From contig CALHXW010000228.1 in NCBI GenBank assembly GCA_938040325.1, forward strand, positions 1 to 59,963: DNA of 59,963 nt. Direction: 5' to 3'. Within the stretch, counting starts at the first letter, position 1. Each line of letters starts with the position of its first letter. A program made the position numbers and the translations under genes. The stretch is from an uncultured bacterium. Lineage in GTDB: Bacteria; Myxococcota_A; UBA9042; PHBI01. Under the pieces are notes generated by a model that saw nothing but the letters and a program-made list of their open reading frames with translations, was not told the origin of the DNA and did no database searches. Shown here piece by piece: positions 25,281-33,864 of this stretch.

Positions 25281-25867
25281 GCCGGACGACGCCGACGGAC
25301 AGGACGGTCACCGCGGCCGACCTGCAGCCCGACCCAGAGGCCGTGCGCATGGCCCTCGATGAGCAGATCGATGCCTACCTCGATGGGGTGATGTCGACCG
25401 CCGAGGCCCGCGCGCTCGAGCGACGCTTCGCCGAGGTCGCGGTCGCCGACGCGCTCGCCGAGGCCATCGCGTTCCGCGATCTGTTGACGTCAGAGATCGG
25501 AGACGACGCCCCTGCGGGACTCGCCGACCGCATCATCGACGCGCTGGGCTTCGGCGAAGAGCCCGCACGTGAAGCGGTCACCGCGCGGACGGGCGCCACC
25601 GCCTCGACCCGCGGCAAGCGTCGTCGCGACCGCGTCCGGGACGCTGCGCGACTCGCCGGTGGTATCCTCCAAGGCGCCCGGATCTTGGCCTCGACCCGCG
25701 GCACCAAGCGCGGCGCGGAACCCGAGCCCGGCACCGCGTGGGCGGGACTTGGCACGATGCGCTACGCCTTAGGACCGCTGGCCGTCGTCGGCGGCGGAGC
25801 CAGCGGCTCCGAGGTCGCACGTCCGGCGCTGCGCCGACGCTCGGATGCACAAGGGAAAAGCAAGTGA
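25277..25867 (+). CDS. Anti-sigma-like protein
   Basis: 196 aa, ATG at 25277 overlapping the sigma stop. Residues about 25-75 (ALDEQIDAYLDGVMSTAEARALERRFAE, VADALAEAIAFRDLL) have the helical layout of anti-sigma N-termini (D-x-YLDG then ERR), but no zinc-binding His/Cys are present. The middle is Arg-rich. Residues about 155-180 (LGTMRYALGPLAVVGGGASG) are only weakly hydrophobic, so a membrane anchor is doubtful and the protein may be cytoplasmic. The position directly after an ECF sigma gene is the main evidence. Its last codons overlap the GTG of the next gene. Confidence 0.65.
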   Translation: MSRTTPTDRTVTAADLQPDPEAVRMALDEQIDAYLDGVMSTAEARALERRFAEVAVADALAEAIAFRDLLTSEIGDDAPAGLADRIIDALGFGEEPAREAVTARTGATASTRGKRRRDRVRDAARLAGGILQGARILASTRGTKRGAEPEPGTAWAGLGTMRYALGPLAVVGGGASGSEVARPALRRRSDAQGKSK

Positions 25868-26559
25868 TCGTCGTCGACGTCATCGTCTGGGTGCTGATCG
25901 CCATCGCGGTCCTGGCGGGCGCCCTGCTGGCCCTGCTGCTGCTGATGCCCATCAGCTACCGCGTGCGCGGCGCCGTCGACGATGAGGGGCTTAGCGCCGA
26001 AGAGTGCCTGTGGTGGCATGGCGGCGTCCGGTGGGCGTTTGGTGCCGTCTCGCTGCATGCGGGTCCACGGACCGAGCTGATGGTGCGCGTCTTCGGCGTG
26101 CGGGTCTGGCGCGGCAGCATCAGCGGGCACAACGACGACGAGATGACAGAGGCCAAGCGCGACAAGCGTGCGGCGAAGAAAGCGAAGAAAGACGCCAAGA
26201 AGGCAGCAAAGAAGCACGCCAAGAAGCGCGCGAGCTACGACAGTGGGCAGCAGTGGGAGCGTCTGCATGTATGGCTTGAGATCTTGGGTCGCTACGCCGG
26301 TGCGCTCCATCTCTCCGGACACGCGGAAGGCGTGATCGGCATGCCCTACCCCGACCAGACCGCGACCGTGCACCAGGTCCTGGTGACCCTCGACCGGACG
26401 CTTCCCGTCGACCTGAGCGAGCTTGAGGTCGACTGGATTCAGGAGTCCCTCTTCGTGGAAGGGCAGGTCCGTGGCTGGGTCTGGCCGCTCGAGCTGGTCT
26501 GGGTCTCGCTGCGTGTCTTCCTGAGGGCGGACACACGCCGAGCCATTCGCGCGGCCTAA
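25864..26559 (+). CDS. YtfI/DUF2953-like membrane protein
   Basis: 231 aa. GTG at 25864 overlaps the previous stop (GTGA). One strong membrane helix (VIVWVLIAIAVLAGALLALLLLM) is followed by PISYRVRG and WWHGGVRWAFGAVSL, then a Lys/Ala-rich linker (KRAAKKAKKDAKKAAKKHAKK), then a beta-rich domain (LHLSGHAEGVIGMPYPDQTATV, SLFVEGQVRGWVWPLELV). N-terminal helix, GG-R-W-FG element, charged linker and second domain are the layout of DUF2953 proteins such as Bacillus YtfI. The assignment is strengthened because the next two genes resemble YtfJ/GerW, the usual neighbour of YtfI. Confidence 0.6.
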   Translation: MIVVDVIVWVLIAIAVLAGALLALLLLMPISYRVRGAVDDEGLSAEECLWWHGGVRWAFGAVSLHAGPRTELMVRVFGVRVWRGSISGHNDDEMTEAKRDKRAAKKAKKDAKKAAKKHAKKRASYDSGQQWERLHVWLEILGRYAGALHLSGHAEGVIGMPYPDQTATVHQVLVTLDRTLPVDLSELEVDWIQESLFVEGQVRGWVWPLELVWVSLRVFLRADTRRAIRAA

Positions 26560-26656
26560 GCCGGCAATCTATGCGGCGGTCGCAGGGGAGGCGTGACGCC
26601 TCAAAGCCAAAGAACCATCGATTTCGCAGTCAACAACCCATGACCCAAGGAACCCC

Positions 26657-26947
26657 ATGACTCACCTAAGACAGATGTTTGATGCCGTCAGCGGCCGTCT
26701 CAAGGCCCTTGCCCAGCGCAACGCCGTCGTGGCCAAGCCAATCTCCGTCGGCGAGCGGCACGTCCTCACCATGTGCGAGCTGAGTGTCGGCTTCGGCGGC
26801 GCGGGCGGCGCGGGCGAAGGCTCAGAGGGCGGCTCGGGTAGCGGCGAAGGCCAAGGCGGCGGCGCGGTGGGACGTGCGAGCGCCTGCCCGGTGGCCATCG
26901 TTGTTGTTGAGAACGGCAAGGTGCGGCTCGAGCAGCTCGGGACCTGA
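26657..26947 (+). CDS. GerW/YtfJ-like protein 1
   Basis: 96 aa, ATG at 26657 with AAGGA upstream. It follows the YtfJ (spore germination protein GerW family) pattern: a helical start (MFDAVSGRLKALAQRNAVVA), KPISVGERHVLTMCELSVGFGG (where YtfJ has a VxGxP, IIPISKVSFGFG run), a long Gly/Ser loop (GGAGGAGEGSEGGSGSG), then ACPVAIVVVENGKVRLEQL (where YtfJ has ITPVAFLVV...VRLLPV). YtfJ is known from endospore formers, but family members exist more widely. No signal peptide or membrane segment, so cytoplasmic. Confidence 0.75.
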   Translation: MTHLRQMFDAVSGRLKALAQRNAVVAKPISVGERHVLTMCELSVGFGGAGGAGEGSEGGSGSGEGQGGGAVGRASACPVAIVVVENGKVRLEQLGT

Positions 26948-27091
26948 CCGTGTCGGACCCGCTGAGCGGCAGCCTGTTTGCGACCGCCGTCTTCACGACC
27001 CCAGCGGCGCCCCCCGCTTCGCCTTCAACCCAAGAGTTTTCCGCCAACGCGCCTCGGAGCGCTCAGACAAACACCCCCAATGGAGAGACAC

Positions 27092-27568
27092 ATGAGTAGC
27101 GTATCAACCGTGCAGACCCAGCCGAGCAGCGACATGAAGTTCATCACGGACCTCATCGGAATGGTGTCTGGAAAGCTTGAGGACGCCGCCCAGAGCGACG
27201 TCGTCGTCGGACAGCTCATCGATCTAGGCGACGTCAAGATCGTGCCGCTGTCGCGACTGAGCGTCGGCATGGCGGTCGCCGGTGCAGAGGGAGAGGCGGA
27301 CGTAGCCACCCAGACCTCGCGCAGTCGCAAGCACCGCAAGCGCGGGCATGGCCGAGGCAAGGGCGGCATCTCAGGCATGGGTGCCAAGGTGCGCCCCGTG
27401 GGCTTGGCCATCTTCACCGACGACGGCGTCGAGGTTCTCCCGATCGCCAACCGCAAGGGGATCCTCGACAAGATCTTCGACAAGATCCCGGCGGTGATCG
27501 AGATGGTCGAGCGCGCCACTGGGACCCACGCAGAGTCCGCTGACGCCATTGCGGCGCCGGCAAGCTGA
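27092..27568 (+). CDS. GerW/YtfJ-like protein 2
   Basis: 158 aa. ATG at 27092 follows GGAGAG by 6 nt. Residues about 15-65 (FITDLIGMVSGKLEDAAQSDVVVGQLIDLGDVKIVPLSRLSVGMAVAG, written here in part) parallel protein 1; the Gly loop is replaced by a basic segment SRKHRKRGHGRGKGG, and residues about 95-115 (VRPVGLAIFTDDGVEVLPI) parallel its C-terminal strands. It then adds a 45-residue helix (ILDKIFDKIPAVIEMVERAT). A duplicated and diverged partner of the preceding gene. Its stop overlaps the next start by one base (TGATG). Confidence 0.7.
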   Translation: MSSVSTVQTQPSSDMKFITDLIGMVSGKLEDAAQSDVVVGQLIDLGDVKIVPLSRLSVGMAVAGAEGEADVATQTSRSRKHRKRGHGRGKGGISGMGAKVRPVGLAIFTDDGVEVLPIANRKGILDKIFDKIPAVIEMVERATGTHAESADAIAAPAS

Positions 27569-28575
27569 TGAAAGCGATCACCTACGACAGCTACGGTCCG
27601 CCAGAGGTGCTGACGGTCAGCGAAGTGGAGACCCCGAGCCCTGCGGCCGACGAGGTGCTGGTTCGGGTCCATGCGGTGGCGATCACGTCCGCTGAGTCCG
27701 CGTTTCGCTCCGGCAGCCCATGGATTGCGCGGCTCTTTATGGGGCTGTTCAAGCCGAAGCAGGCGGTCCTAGGCAGCGAGTTCTCGGGCGTCATCGCCGC
27801 GGTCGGCTCCGACGTCACCGGCTTCAACGTCGGTGACCTGGTCTACGGCAGCACGGGTGATGCCCTTGGGAGCTATGCGCAGTTCGTCTGTGTTCGCGCA
27901 GACTCCGCCCTGACGTTGGCCCCGCGCGGCCTGTCTGCAGGCGGATCGGCGGCGCTCTCGTACAGCGGGCTGACCGCCCTCCCCTTTCTGCGCGACAAGG
28001 GCATGCTGGGGCAGTCGCCAACCGACGCCGACGTTCGGGTGCTCATCAACGGGGCCGCAGGGCCCATTGGAACCACCGCCATTCAGCTGGCCACGCACCT
28101 GGGCGCCACAGTCACGGCGGTGTGCAGCCGCTCGAACTTCGACTTGGTTCGGCGCCTAGGCGCCAGCGACGTCGTCGACTACACCGAGCAGGACTACAGC
28201 CGCAGCGACCAGCACTACGACATCGTGTTTGACGTCGTCGCCAAGAGCTCGTTTTGGCGGGCGCGCCGAGTCCTGAAGAAGCGCGGACGCTACCTGACGA
28301 CGGTCCCGACACCCGGTGCACTCTTTCACATCCTCTGGACGGCGCTGTTTAGCCGAAAGAAGGCGCTCTTTGCCGCGACCGGGCTGCGCAAGCCTGAGCT
28401 CCAACGGGCCGATCTGGTGACCCTCCGCGAGCTTGTCGAGGCCCACGCGCTGACGCCTGTCATCGATCGCCACTACGACTTCGACGACATCGTGGCGGCC
28501 CACACGTACATCGACCAGCCGCACCGCAGCGGAAACGTCGTGATGCAAACGCTCGACCGCGACGAGGCTGCATGA
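27568..28575 (+). CDS. Zinc-independent MDR (quinone oxidoreductase-like) reductase 1
   Basis: 335 aa, ATG at 27568. A medium-chain dehydrogenase/reductase: GroES-like half (PSPAADEVLVRVHAVAITSAE, GSEFSGVIAAVGSDVTGF, GDLVYGS) and Rossmann half with INGAAGPIGTTAIQLATHLG, the NADPH-binding AxxGxxG motif, followed by VVDYTEQDY. The Cys and Glu of zinc alcohol dehydrogenases are absent from the usual places, placing it with NADPH-dependent quinone oxidoreductase-like enzymes. Substrate unknown. Coupled to the next gene (ATGA) and to the GerW-like gene. Confidence 0.85.
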   Translation: MKAITYDSYGPPEVLTVSEVETPSPAADEVLVRVHAVAITSAESAFRSGSPWIARLFMGLFKPKQAVLGSEFSGVIAAVGSDVTGFNVGDLVYGSTGDALGSYAQFVCVRADSALTLAPRGLSAGGSAALSYSGLTALPFLRDKGMLGQSPTDADVRVLINGAAGPIGTTAIQLATHLGATVTAVCSRSNFDLVRRLGASDVVDYTEQDYSRSDQHYDIVFDVVAKSSFWRARRVLKKRGRYLTTVPTPGALFHILWTALFSRKKALFAATGLRKPELQRADLVTLRELVEAHALTPVIDRHYDFDDIVAAHTYIDQPHRSGNVVMQTLDRDEAA

Positions 28576-29597
28576 ACACCCAGCCCCGCACGCCGACGCC
28601 CACAACCATGGCGGCCATGGCCCGAGATGTTTACGGCGGCCCGGAGCACTTGTCGCTGCGGCAGCTCCCCACGCCAGCCGTGGGTCCTGACGATGTGCTG
28701 GTTCGCGTGGCGGCGGCCTCGCTCAACAAGGCCGACCACTACCACCTCCGCGCCGTTCCGTGGCTCATCCGACTGGGTGGCTTCGGCGTCTTTCGGCCCA
28801 AGTACAAGGTCGTCGGCGCCGACCTCGCCGGGACCGTCGTCGCCTTGGGAGCGAACGTGACGTCGGTAGGGTTAGGCGACGCAGTCTACGCCGACACAAG
28901 CGGCGGGCGCTGGGGCGCATTCGGTGAGCTGGCTGCGGTGGAAGAAGCAGCGCTCGCCAAGGTGCCCGCAGCCCTTAGCCTCGAGCAGGCAGCGGCGGTC
29001 CCGATGGCCGCCGTGACGGCCCATCAAGCCCTCGTCGCGGCGGGCGTCGCCGTCGGTGGCAGCGTCTTGATCAACGGTGCATCGGGTGGCGTCGGAACGT
29101 TCGCAGTCCAGCTCGCCAAAGCTCTTGGCGCGATCGTGACAGCGGTCTGCAGCACCCGCAACGTGGATCAGGCGCGCTCGCTGGGGGCCGACGAGGTCAT
29201 CGACTACAGGACGACCGACGTTGCGGACACCGCGACGCGCTTCAACGCGATCGTCGACCTGGTCGGCAACCGCTCGGTCCGCGTCTACAAGCCACTGTTG
29301 GCGGAGGGTGGAACGTACGTGCTGGCCGGCGGCAGCGTGGGACGCATCTTCCGTGCAGCGGTCTTGGGCCCACTCATCACGCTGCTATCGAAGAAGAAGA
29401 CCAAGACCTTCCTCGCCAAGCCAAGCGGCGAGGCGCTGGCAAAGCTTCAGGCTTACATCGACTCCGGCCAGGTCGCTCCGGTCATTGAGCGAAGCTACCC
29501 GCTCGACGCCCTACCGGAAGCGTTCAGCTACCTCGAAGAAGGCCACGCGCGCGGCAAGCTTGTCGTTGTGATGTCGGACGCCGACACGACGGATTGA
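28572..29597 (+). CDS. Zinc-independent MDR (quinone oxidoreductase-like) reductase 2
   Basis: 341 aa, ATG at 28572 in the ATGA overlap. Same two-domain layout as its neighbour: DDVLVRVAAASLNKADHYHL and GADLAGTVVALGANVTS in the first half, SVLINGASGGVGTFAVQLAK in the Rossmann half, then VIDYRTTDVAD. A paralogue of the upstream gene, moderately diverged. Last gene of the operon; the next gene is convergent 42 bp away. Two tandem reductases at the end of a sigma operon suggest reduction of quinones or reactive carbonyls as part of a stress answer; inference. Confidence 0.85.
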   Translation: MNTQPRTPTPTTMAAMARDVYGGPEHLSLRQLPTPAVGPDDVLVRVAAASLNKADHYHLRAVPWLIRLGGFGVFRPKYKVVGADLAGTVVALGANVTSVGLGDAVYADTSGGRWGAFGELAAVEEAALAKVPAALSLEQAAAVPMAAVTAHQALVAAGVAVGGSVLINGASGGVGTFAVQLAKALGAIVTAVCSTRNVDQARSLGADEVIDYRTTDVADTATRFNAIVDLVGNRSVRVYKPLLAEGGTYVLAGGSVGRIFRAAVLGPLITLLSKKKTKTFLAKPSGEALAKLQAYIDSGQVAPVIERSYPLDALPEAFSYLEEGHARGKLVVVMSDADTTD

Positions 29598-29639
29598 GAC
29601 GCGCCGACGAGCGTGCGACTCAGGCGCGCTCTTGACGAC

Positions 29640-30929
29640 TCAGTCCCAGCGGCTGGTCAGGTGAAGCGTCCAGCTGCTGATGGTGCCGAGGTCTTGGCCG
29701 GCGCCGTCGACCACACGAAGGGTCCAGGGCCCGTTGACGGCGTCGTCGCCGCTGTGGTTGATCGCGACGTCCTTGAGGACCAGGTCGTCGGCGTCGTCGC
29801 CGCTGCGGGCGTGGACGGTGGTCACGACGTCGCCGCTGGGATCGGCGACCGTGACGGTGAGGTCTCCGATCCAGGTGTGGCGGATGGTGATGTCGGCGCG
29901 GACCTTGACGGGCACCGAGCCGAGGCAGCCGACCACGATGGTGTCGCTGGCGCCTGCGATGTCGTTGTCTGGGATGGGCGTGTTGGGCGTGCTGGTGAAG
30001 CTGCCAGCCATCCAGTCCGGCGCGCAGCTCTCCGCGATACAGAGCAAGCCACTGTTGCAGTCTCCGTCGGCTTGGCAGCCAGCGCCTTGTCCGTCGAGCG
30101 GCGTCGTGTCGGTGCAGCAGCCCTCGCCGCCGTCCATGTACTGGGGCACGCCCTGGCAGCTGCTGGACTCGGCGCACTGAGCGTTGCTCGTGCAGGCCGT
30201 GCCGTCGGCAGGCTCGTTGCCGCCGCCGCCGCTATCCTCGCAGAGCCCCTCGTGGTTGACGCTGACGGACGCCGCGTTGGCGCGGCAGCCGTTGGTGTAG
30301 GTCTGACCGTCGCAGCCACAGACCGGGATGGCCTCCGTCGTGCAGATGACGGGAGGGACGGAGCAGACGCCTGGGGCGTCGGCCCAGCCGCAGATAGCGC
30401 CGAGCGGGTGCTGACAGAATGAGCCAGCCCCACAGTCGAAGGTGAGGCCGCGCGAGCCGCACGGCACGCCGAGGTCGAGGCGGTAGTCTCCCGTCGCCTC
30501 CCAAGACCAAGAGAACACGCCGACTTCATAGGTGCCGGCGAGCTCGGCGATGACCTCGAGGCTCACCTCGTTGCCGGTGCGGTTGACGGCCCAGTCGACG
30601 AGGTCGCCCTTGGGGTCATAGACCGCCAGCGCCAGGCCACGGCCGGTGTAGTACTCGGCAGACGCTGAGAGGTTCAGCCGGTGACCTTCGACGGCGACGT
30701 AGCGGTACAGGTGCGCACTGTCGCTGCCGGAGAAGCGATGGTGGACGGGCATGTTGGAGGCGATGCCACCGGTGCGGTTGAACCAACCTGGGGCGTCAGC
30801 CTTTGACGCGGCGTTGACGACCTCGATCGGAGGCTCGACGCGGTTCGCGGCGTCGTCGATGGGAGCCGCGTCACCGCAGGCGGTGGTCAGGAGCATCGTG
30901 GCGATGGTGGCGATGAAAATGCGTGTCAT
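29640..30929 (-). CDS. Lipoprotein with Kazal-type inhibitor and P/Homo B domains
   Basis: 429 aa. ATG at 30929 starts MTRIFIATIATMLLTTAC, a lipoprotein signal with Cys 18. Residues about 40-150 form a beta-rich domain of the bacterial pre-peptidase type (HLYRYVAVEGHRLNLSAS, GTYEVGVFSWSW). A Cys-rich stretch follows, including PVCGCDGQTYTNGCRANAAS, the classic Kazal protease-inhibitor signature. The last 110 residues (TWIGDLTVTVADPSGDVVT, GPWTLRVVDGAGQDLGTISS) match the P (Homo B) domain usually found in subtilisin-like convertases. No peptidase domain is present, so this looks like an inhibitor or accessory surface protein. Confidence 0.82.
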   Translation of the reverse strand: MTRIFIATIATMLLTTACGDAAPIDDAANRVEPPIEVVNAASKADAPGWFNRTGGIASNMPVHHRFSGSDSAHLYRYVAVEGHRLNLSASAEYYTGRGLALAVYDPKGDLVDWAVNRTGNEVSLEVIAELAGTYEVGVFSWSWEATGDYRLDLGVPCGSRGLTFDCGAGSFCQHPLGAICGWADAPGVCSVPPVICTTEAIPVCGCDGQTYTNGCRANAASVSVNHEGLCEDSGGGGNEPADGTACTSNAQCAESSSCQGVPQYMDGGEGCCTDTTPLDGQGAGCQADGDCNSGLLCIAESCAPDWMAGSFTSTPNTPIPDNDIAGASDTIVVGCLGSVPVKVRADITIRHTWIGDLTVTVADPSGDVVTTVHARSGDDADDLVLKDVAINHSGDDAVNGPWTLRVVDGAGQDLGTISSWTLHLTSRWD

Positions 30930-31137
30930 GGCTTGGCCCTGCGTTGTGTCCGGCCGGTCGGTACCAACTTGGGGAGACGGGGGCAAGGTTGGAGTGTGTT
31001 GTTTTGTTAAGGACCGGCGACAAAGCTTGAGCAACGGCCGGCTCGCAACGAGTGCCGCCGTGAGTGTGCAAGTGTGGTAGGAGCAGGCTGCTGACGCAGG
31101 GCTATCGCGCGGCAACACGGCTGGAGCACGTCGCGAC

Positions 31138-31539
31138 ATGATCGACACCACGAGCCACCACTTGATGGCGGAATACTGGGACTGCAGCGCAGCCACGCTC
31201 AACGACGCTGCTGCGATCGAGGAGATGATGCGCGACGCCGCGCGGGCAGCCGGCGCGACCATTGTCACGACCGTCTTCCATGAGTTCGCGCCTCAAGGTG
31301 TCACCGGCGTGGTGGTCGTCGAAGAGTCTCACCTGTCGATCCACACGTGGCCTGAAGCGGGCTATGCGGCGGTGGACTTCTTTACGTGCGGGGCGGCCGA
31401 CCCAAGGCTTGCCCACGACGTCCTCGCCCATGCCTTTGGCGCCAAGCGCTGGCAGCTCGCACTGGTCGAGCGGGGAAGGCCGAGGGCAGACGACAACCTG
31501 AAGATCGTTGTGACCAGCGGCGACGCCACCGCGACGTAG
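31138..31539 (+). CDS. speD: S-adenosylmethionine decarboxylase proenzyme (prokaryotic class)
   Basis: 133 aa, ATG at 31138. Makes decarboxylated AdoMet, the aminopropyl donor for spermidine. The proenzyme cuts itself before Ser 64 in ESHLSIHTWPE to form the pyruvoyl group; His 69 and Cys 84 (FFTCG) correspond to the other catalytic residues of the short bacterial/archaeal class. Length is normal for that class. No spermidine synthase gene lies nearby, so it stands alone, followed by a repeat element and the convergent acyl-CoA synthetase gene. Confidence 0.92.
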   Translation: MIDTTSHHLMAEYWDCSAATLNDAAAIEEMMRDAARAAGATIVTTVFHEFAPQGVTGVVVVEESHLSIHTWPEAGYAAVDFFTCGAADPRLAHDVLAHAFGAKRWQLALVERGRPRADDNLKIVVTSGDATAT

Positions 31540-31578
31540 ATCGCGGCAGCGACGTCGGAGTCGCGCCGTGCGTCAAAA

Positions 31579-31760
31579 CTAGACCCAAATCAAGCGCTGT
31601 TTCCGGCTGCGGCTTCCGAACTGCCCGCCCCAACAGCGTTTGTTCGTTCGCTGTCGCTCACCTGAACTCGACGATGCACGCATCGCCTTCGTCCAGCCGA
31701 CGCCGCTGGCAAGTACATCGTCTTCGCCTCGCTAGAAAACAGCGCTGGATTTGGGACTAG
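31579..31760. mobile_element. MITE-like repeat element, copy 2
   Basis: Ends are inverted repeats (CTAGACCCAAATCAAGCGCT at 31579 onward; complement at 31736-31760) with two mismatches over 24 bp, and CTAG on both outer edges may be a target duplication or part of the ends. The interior shares ordered blocks with copy 1 at 12850-13015. Sits between convergent speD and the acyl-CoA synthetase gene and ends 2 bp short of the latter's stop codon. Confidence 0.75.
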
Positions 31761-31762
31761 AA

Positions 31763-33601
31763 TCAGGCGCCGGGCTTTTTGCCCGTCGAGTACATCTCAT
31801 CGATGAGCGAGGCATAGCGCTCGTAGACGACCTTGCGCTTGACCTTCAACGATGCGGTCAGGATGCCGTTCTCGACGGTCATCGGCTCGACGATCCGCAC
31901 GTACTTCACCGTCTCGTACTTCGCGAGCGTCTTATTGACGGTCTCGATGTGCGCCTCGACAGACGCGAGGACCTCGGGTGCGTTGAGGTCGTTGGGATGG
32001 CCGGTCTGCTTGGACCACTCTTCCAGCTCTTCCGGATCGATGGCGACCAGCGCCGTCACGTAGTTGCGCGTGTCGGCGACGGTGACGCACTCTTGGATGA
32101 TCGGCAGGTTCTTGATGCGGCCCTCAAGCTTCGCCGGGGCGATGTACTTGCCGCCACTGGTCTTCATCAGCTCTTTCTTGCGGCCGGTGATCTTGACGAA
32201 CCCGTCGCTGTCCATCGAGCCGAGGTCGCCGGTCATAAACCAGCCGTCAGCGTCAAACGCGTCTGTCGTGGCCTCGTCACGGTTGAGGTAGCCCGCCGTG
32301 ATGTTGGGGCCCTTGGCGAGAATCTCGCCGTCGTCGGCGATCTTGATGGTGACGCCAGGGAAGGCCTTGCCGACAGTGCCGAGCTTGAAGCTGTCGGGCA
32401 GGTTGGTGGTCAGTCCCGGGCACGTCTCGGTCAGTCCGTAAGCCTCGAGCAGGTTCAGGCCAGCGGCGAGGAAGAACTCGTGCACCTCGACGTTGAGGGG
32501 GGCCGAGCCCGACAGAAGGATGTGGCAGCGGTCAAACCCGAGCTTCGCGCGAAGCTTTGAGAGCACCAGCTTGTCGGCCACCTTGTAGCGCAGCTTCAGA
32601 GGCAGCGGAATGGCCTTGCCTTGCGAGCGGTACGGGATCGTCTTCTTGCCGGTGTTCATCGCGAAGTGGAAGAGCTTCTGGCGAATCGGCGGCGCGCCTG
32701 CCACGGCCGTCTCGATCTTGGCTTTGATCTTCTCGTAGACGCGCGGCGCCGCCGGGAAGAAGCCAGGCCGAGTCTCCTTAAGATCGTCGGCTAGCGTCGG
32801 GATACCCGACATGATGATCGGCGCGTCGAAGTAGGGCCCCGACAGCTCGATGAGCCGGCCAAACGAGTGAGCGAGCGGCAGGAACAGGTCAAACCCGCCC
32901 TCGCGCATCTCCGCCCCCATGATGCCGGTCTTGGCGACCGCTTCCATCATCGACAGCATGTTGTCGTTGGTCTGAATGACGCCCTTCGGCGGCCCCGTCG
33001 TGCCCGATGTGTAGGTGTAGGTCGCGGTGTCCTCGCGCTGCCCGACGCCGCGCTTCTTGCGCTCCTCGGCGGTCGCTTCAAGGTTCTCGTTGCCGCGCTT
33101 CTCGAGGTCGGCGAGGCTCTCCCAGTCGTCGGCCGGGTCCACGCCCGTGGGGTCCATCACCACGACGTGCTTGAGCTTGACGTCTTCGGCTGGGTACTTG
33201 CGGTCAAAGAACGTGAAGCCGCCCCGCAGCTCGCGCACTTTCGCCAGCTGGGCGGCGTCCTCGACCACCGCGACGACTGCCTCGGTGTCGACCAAGAGGT
33301 AGCCCGCTTCCTCCGGCAGGAGCGTGGCATAGACCGGGACGGTGCGGAGGCCGACGGTCAGCGCCGCAAAGTCCGTGGCGATCCACTCTTCGCTGGTGTT
33401 GCCGTGGATCGAGACAGCCGCGTGGTCTTCGAGGCCACCGGGAATCGTGAGAAGGCCGGCAGCAATCGCTTCCATGCGCTTTCCGAGCTGAGTCCACGAC
33501 GTGTCGCTCCAGCTACCGTTCTTCTTTGCGCGGAGTGCTGGCCGTGGCCCGCTCTCCTGGATCCGTCGCAACACCATCGCGCCAATTGTCGCGTCCGCCA
33601 T
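31763..33601 (-). CDS. Long-chain fatty acyl-CoA synthetase (AMP-forming)
   Basis: 612 aa. ATG at 33601 follows AGGAGG by 7 nt. Adenylates a fatty acid and transfers it to CoA. Motifs in order: TYTYTSGTTGPPKGV (P-loop of AMP-binding enzymes), YGLTETCPGLTTN, WFMTGDLGSMDSDGFVKITG and RKKELMKTSGGKYIAP with the catalytic Lys region. Size and the YVTALVAIDPEEL C-terminal element fit the FadD15/long-chain group. Cytoplasmic or membrane-associated. Ends beside repeat element copy 2. Substrate length cannot be told from sequence. Confidence 0.93.
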   Translation of the reverse strand: MADATIGAMVLRRIQESGPRPALRAKKNGSWSDTSWTQLGKRMEAIAAGLLTIPGGLEDHAAVSIHGNTSEEWIATDFAALTVGLRTVPVYATLLPEEAGYLLVDTEAVVAVVEDAAQLAKVRELRGGFTFFDRKYPAEDVKLKHVVVMDPTGVDPADDWESLADLEKRGNENLEATAEERKKRGVGQREDTATYTYTSGTTGPPKGVIQTNDNMLSMMEAVAKTGIMGAEMREGGFDLFLPLAHSFGRLIELSGPYFDAPIIMSGIPTLADDLKETRPGFFPAAPRVYEKIKAKIETAVAGAPPIRQKLFHFAMNTGKKTIPYRSQGKAIPLPLKLRYKVADKLVLSKLRAKLGFDRCHILLSGSAPLNVEVHEFFLAAGLNLLEAYGLTETCPGLTTNLPDSFKLGTVGKAFPGVTIKIADDGEILAKGPNITAGYLNRDEATTDAFDADGWFMTGDLGSMDSDGFVKITGRKKELMKTSGGKYIAPAKLEGRIKNLPIIQECVTVADTRNYVTALVAIDPEELEEWSKQTGHPNDLNAPEVLASVEAHIETVNKTLAKYETVKYVRIVEPMTVENGILTASLKVKRKVVYERYASLIDEMYSTGKKPGA

Positions 33602-33785
33602 CGTCGTTCCTCCTCGCCTACGTTCGGACCCATGAGCTACCGCAGTCTGGTCGTTTGGTCTATGCGACCGCGATGATGTGAGTGCGGCGCGCACGCGCGC
33701 AGCCACGCCAGAAGCGCTCAAGCGCCATCTTGCTCGGAATTGCCGAGCGACGCGCACGCAGCATCGAGGGACGCGGCTCAGATCG

Positions 33786-33805
33786 CGGCGCTGCTAGCAG
33801 CGCCG
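33786..33805. promoter_or_regulatory. 20-bp perfect palindrome in divergent promoter region
   Basis: CGGCGCTGCTAGCAGCGCCG is fully self-complementary, 60 nt upstream of the lipoprotein start at 33865. A second stem, GCTCGG/CCGAGC, is at 33732-33748. Either could be an operator or a leader hairpin. Confidence 0.35.
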
Positions 33806-33864
33806 AAAGGCGACCCAACCACGCAGCTGTTGCGCCCGCTGCGACGCACGTTCACACTCGTGTG

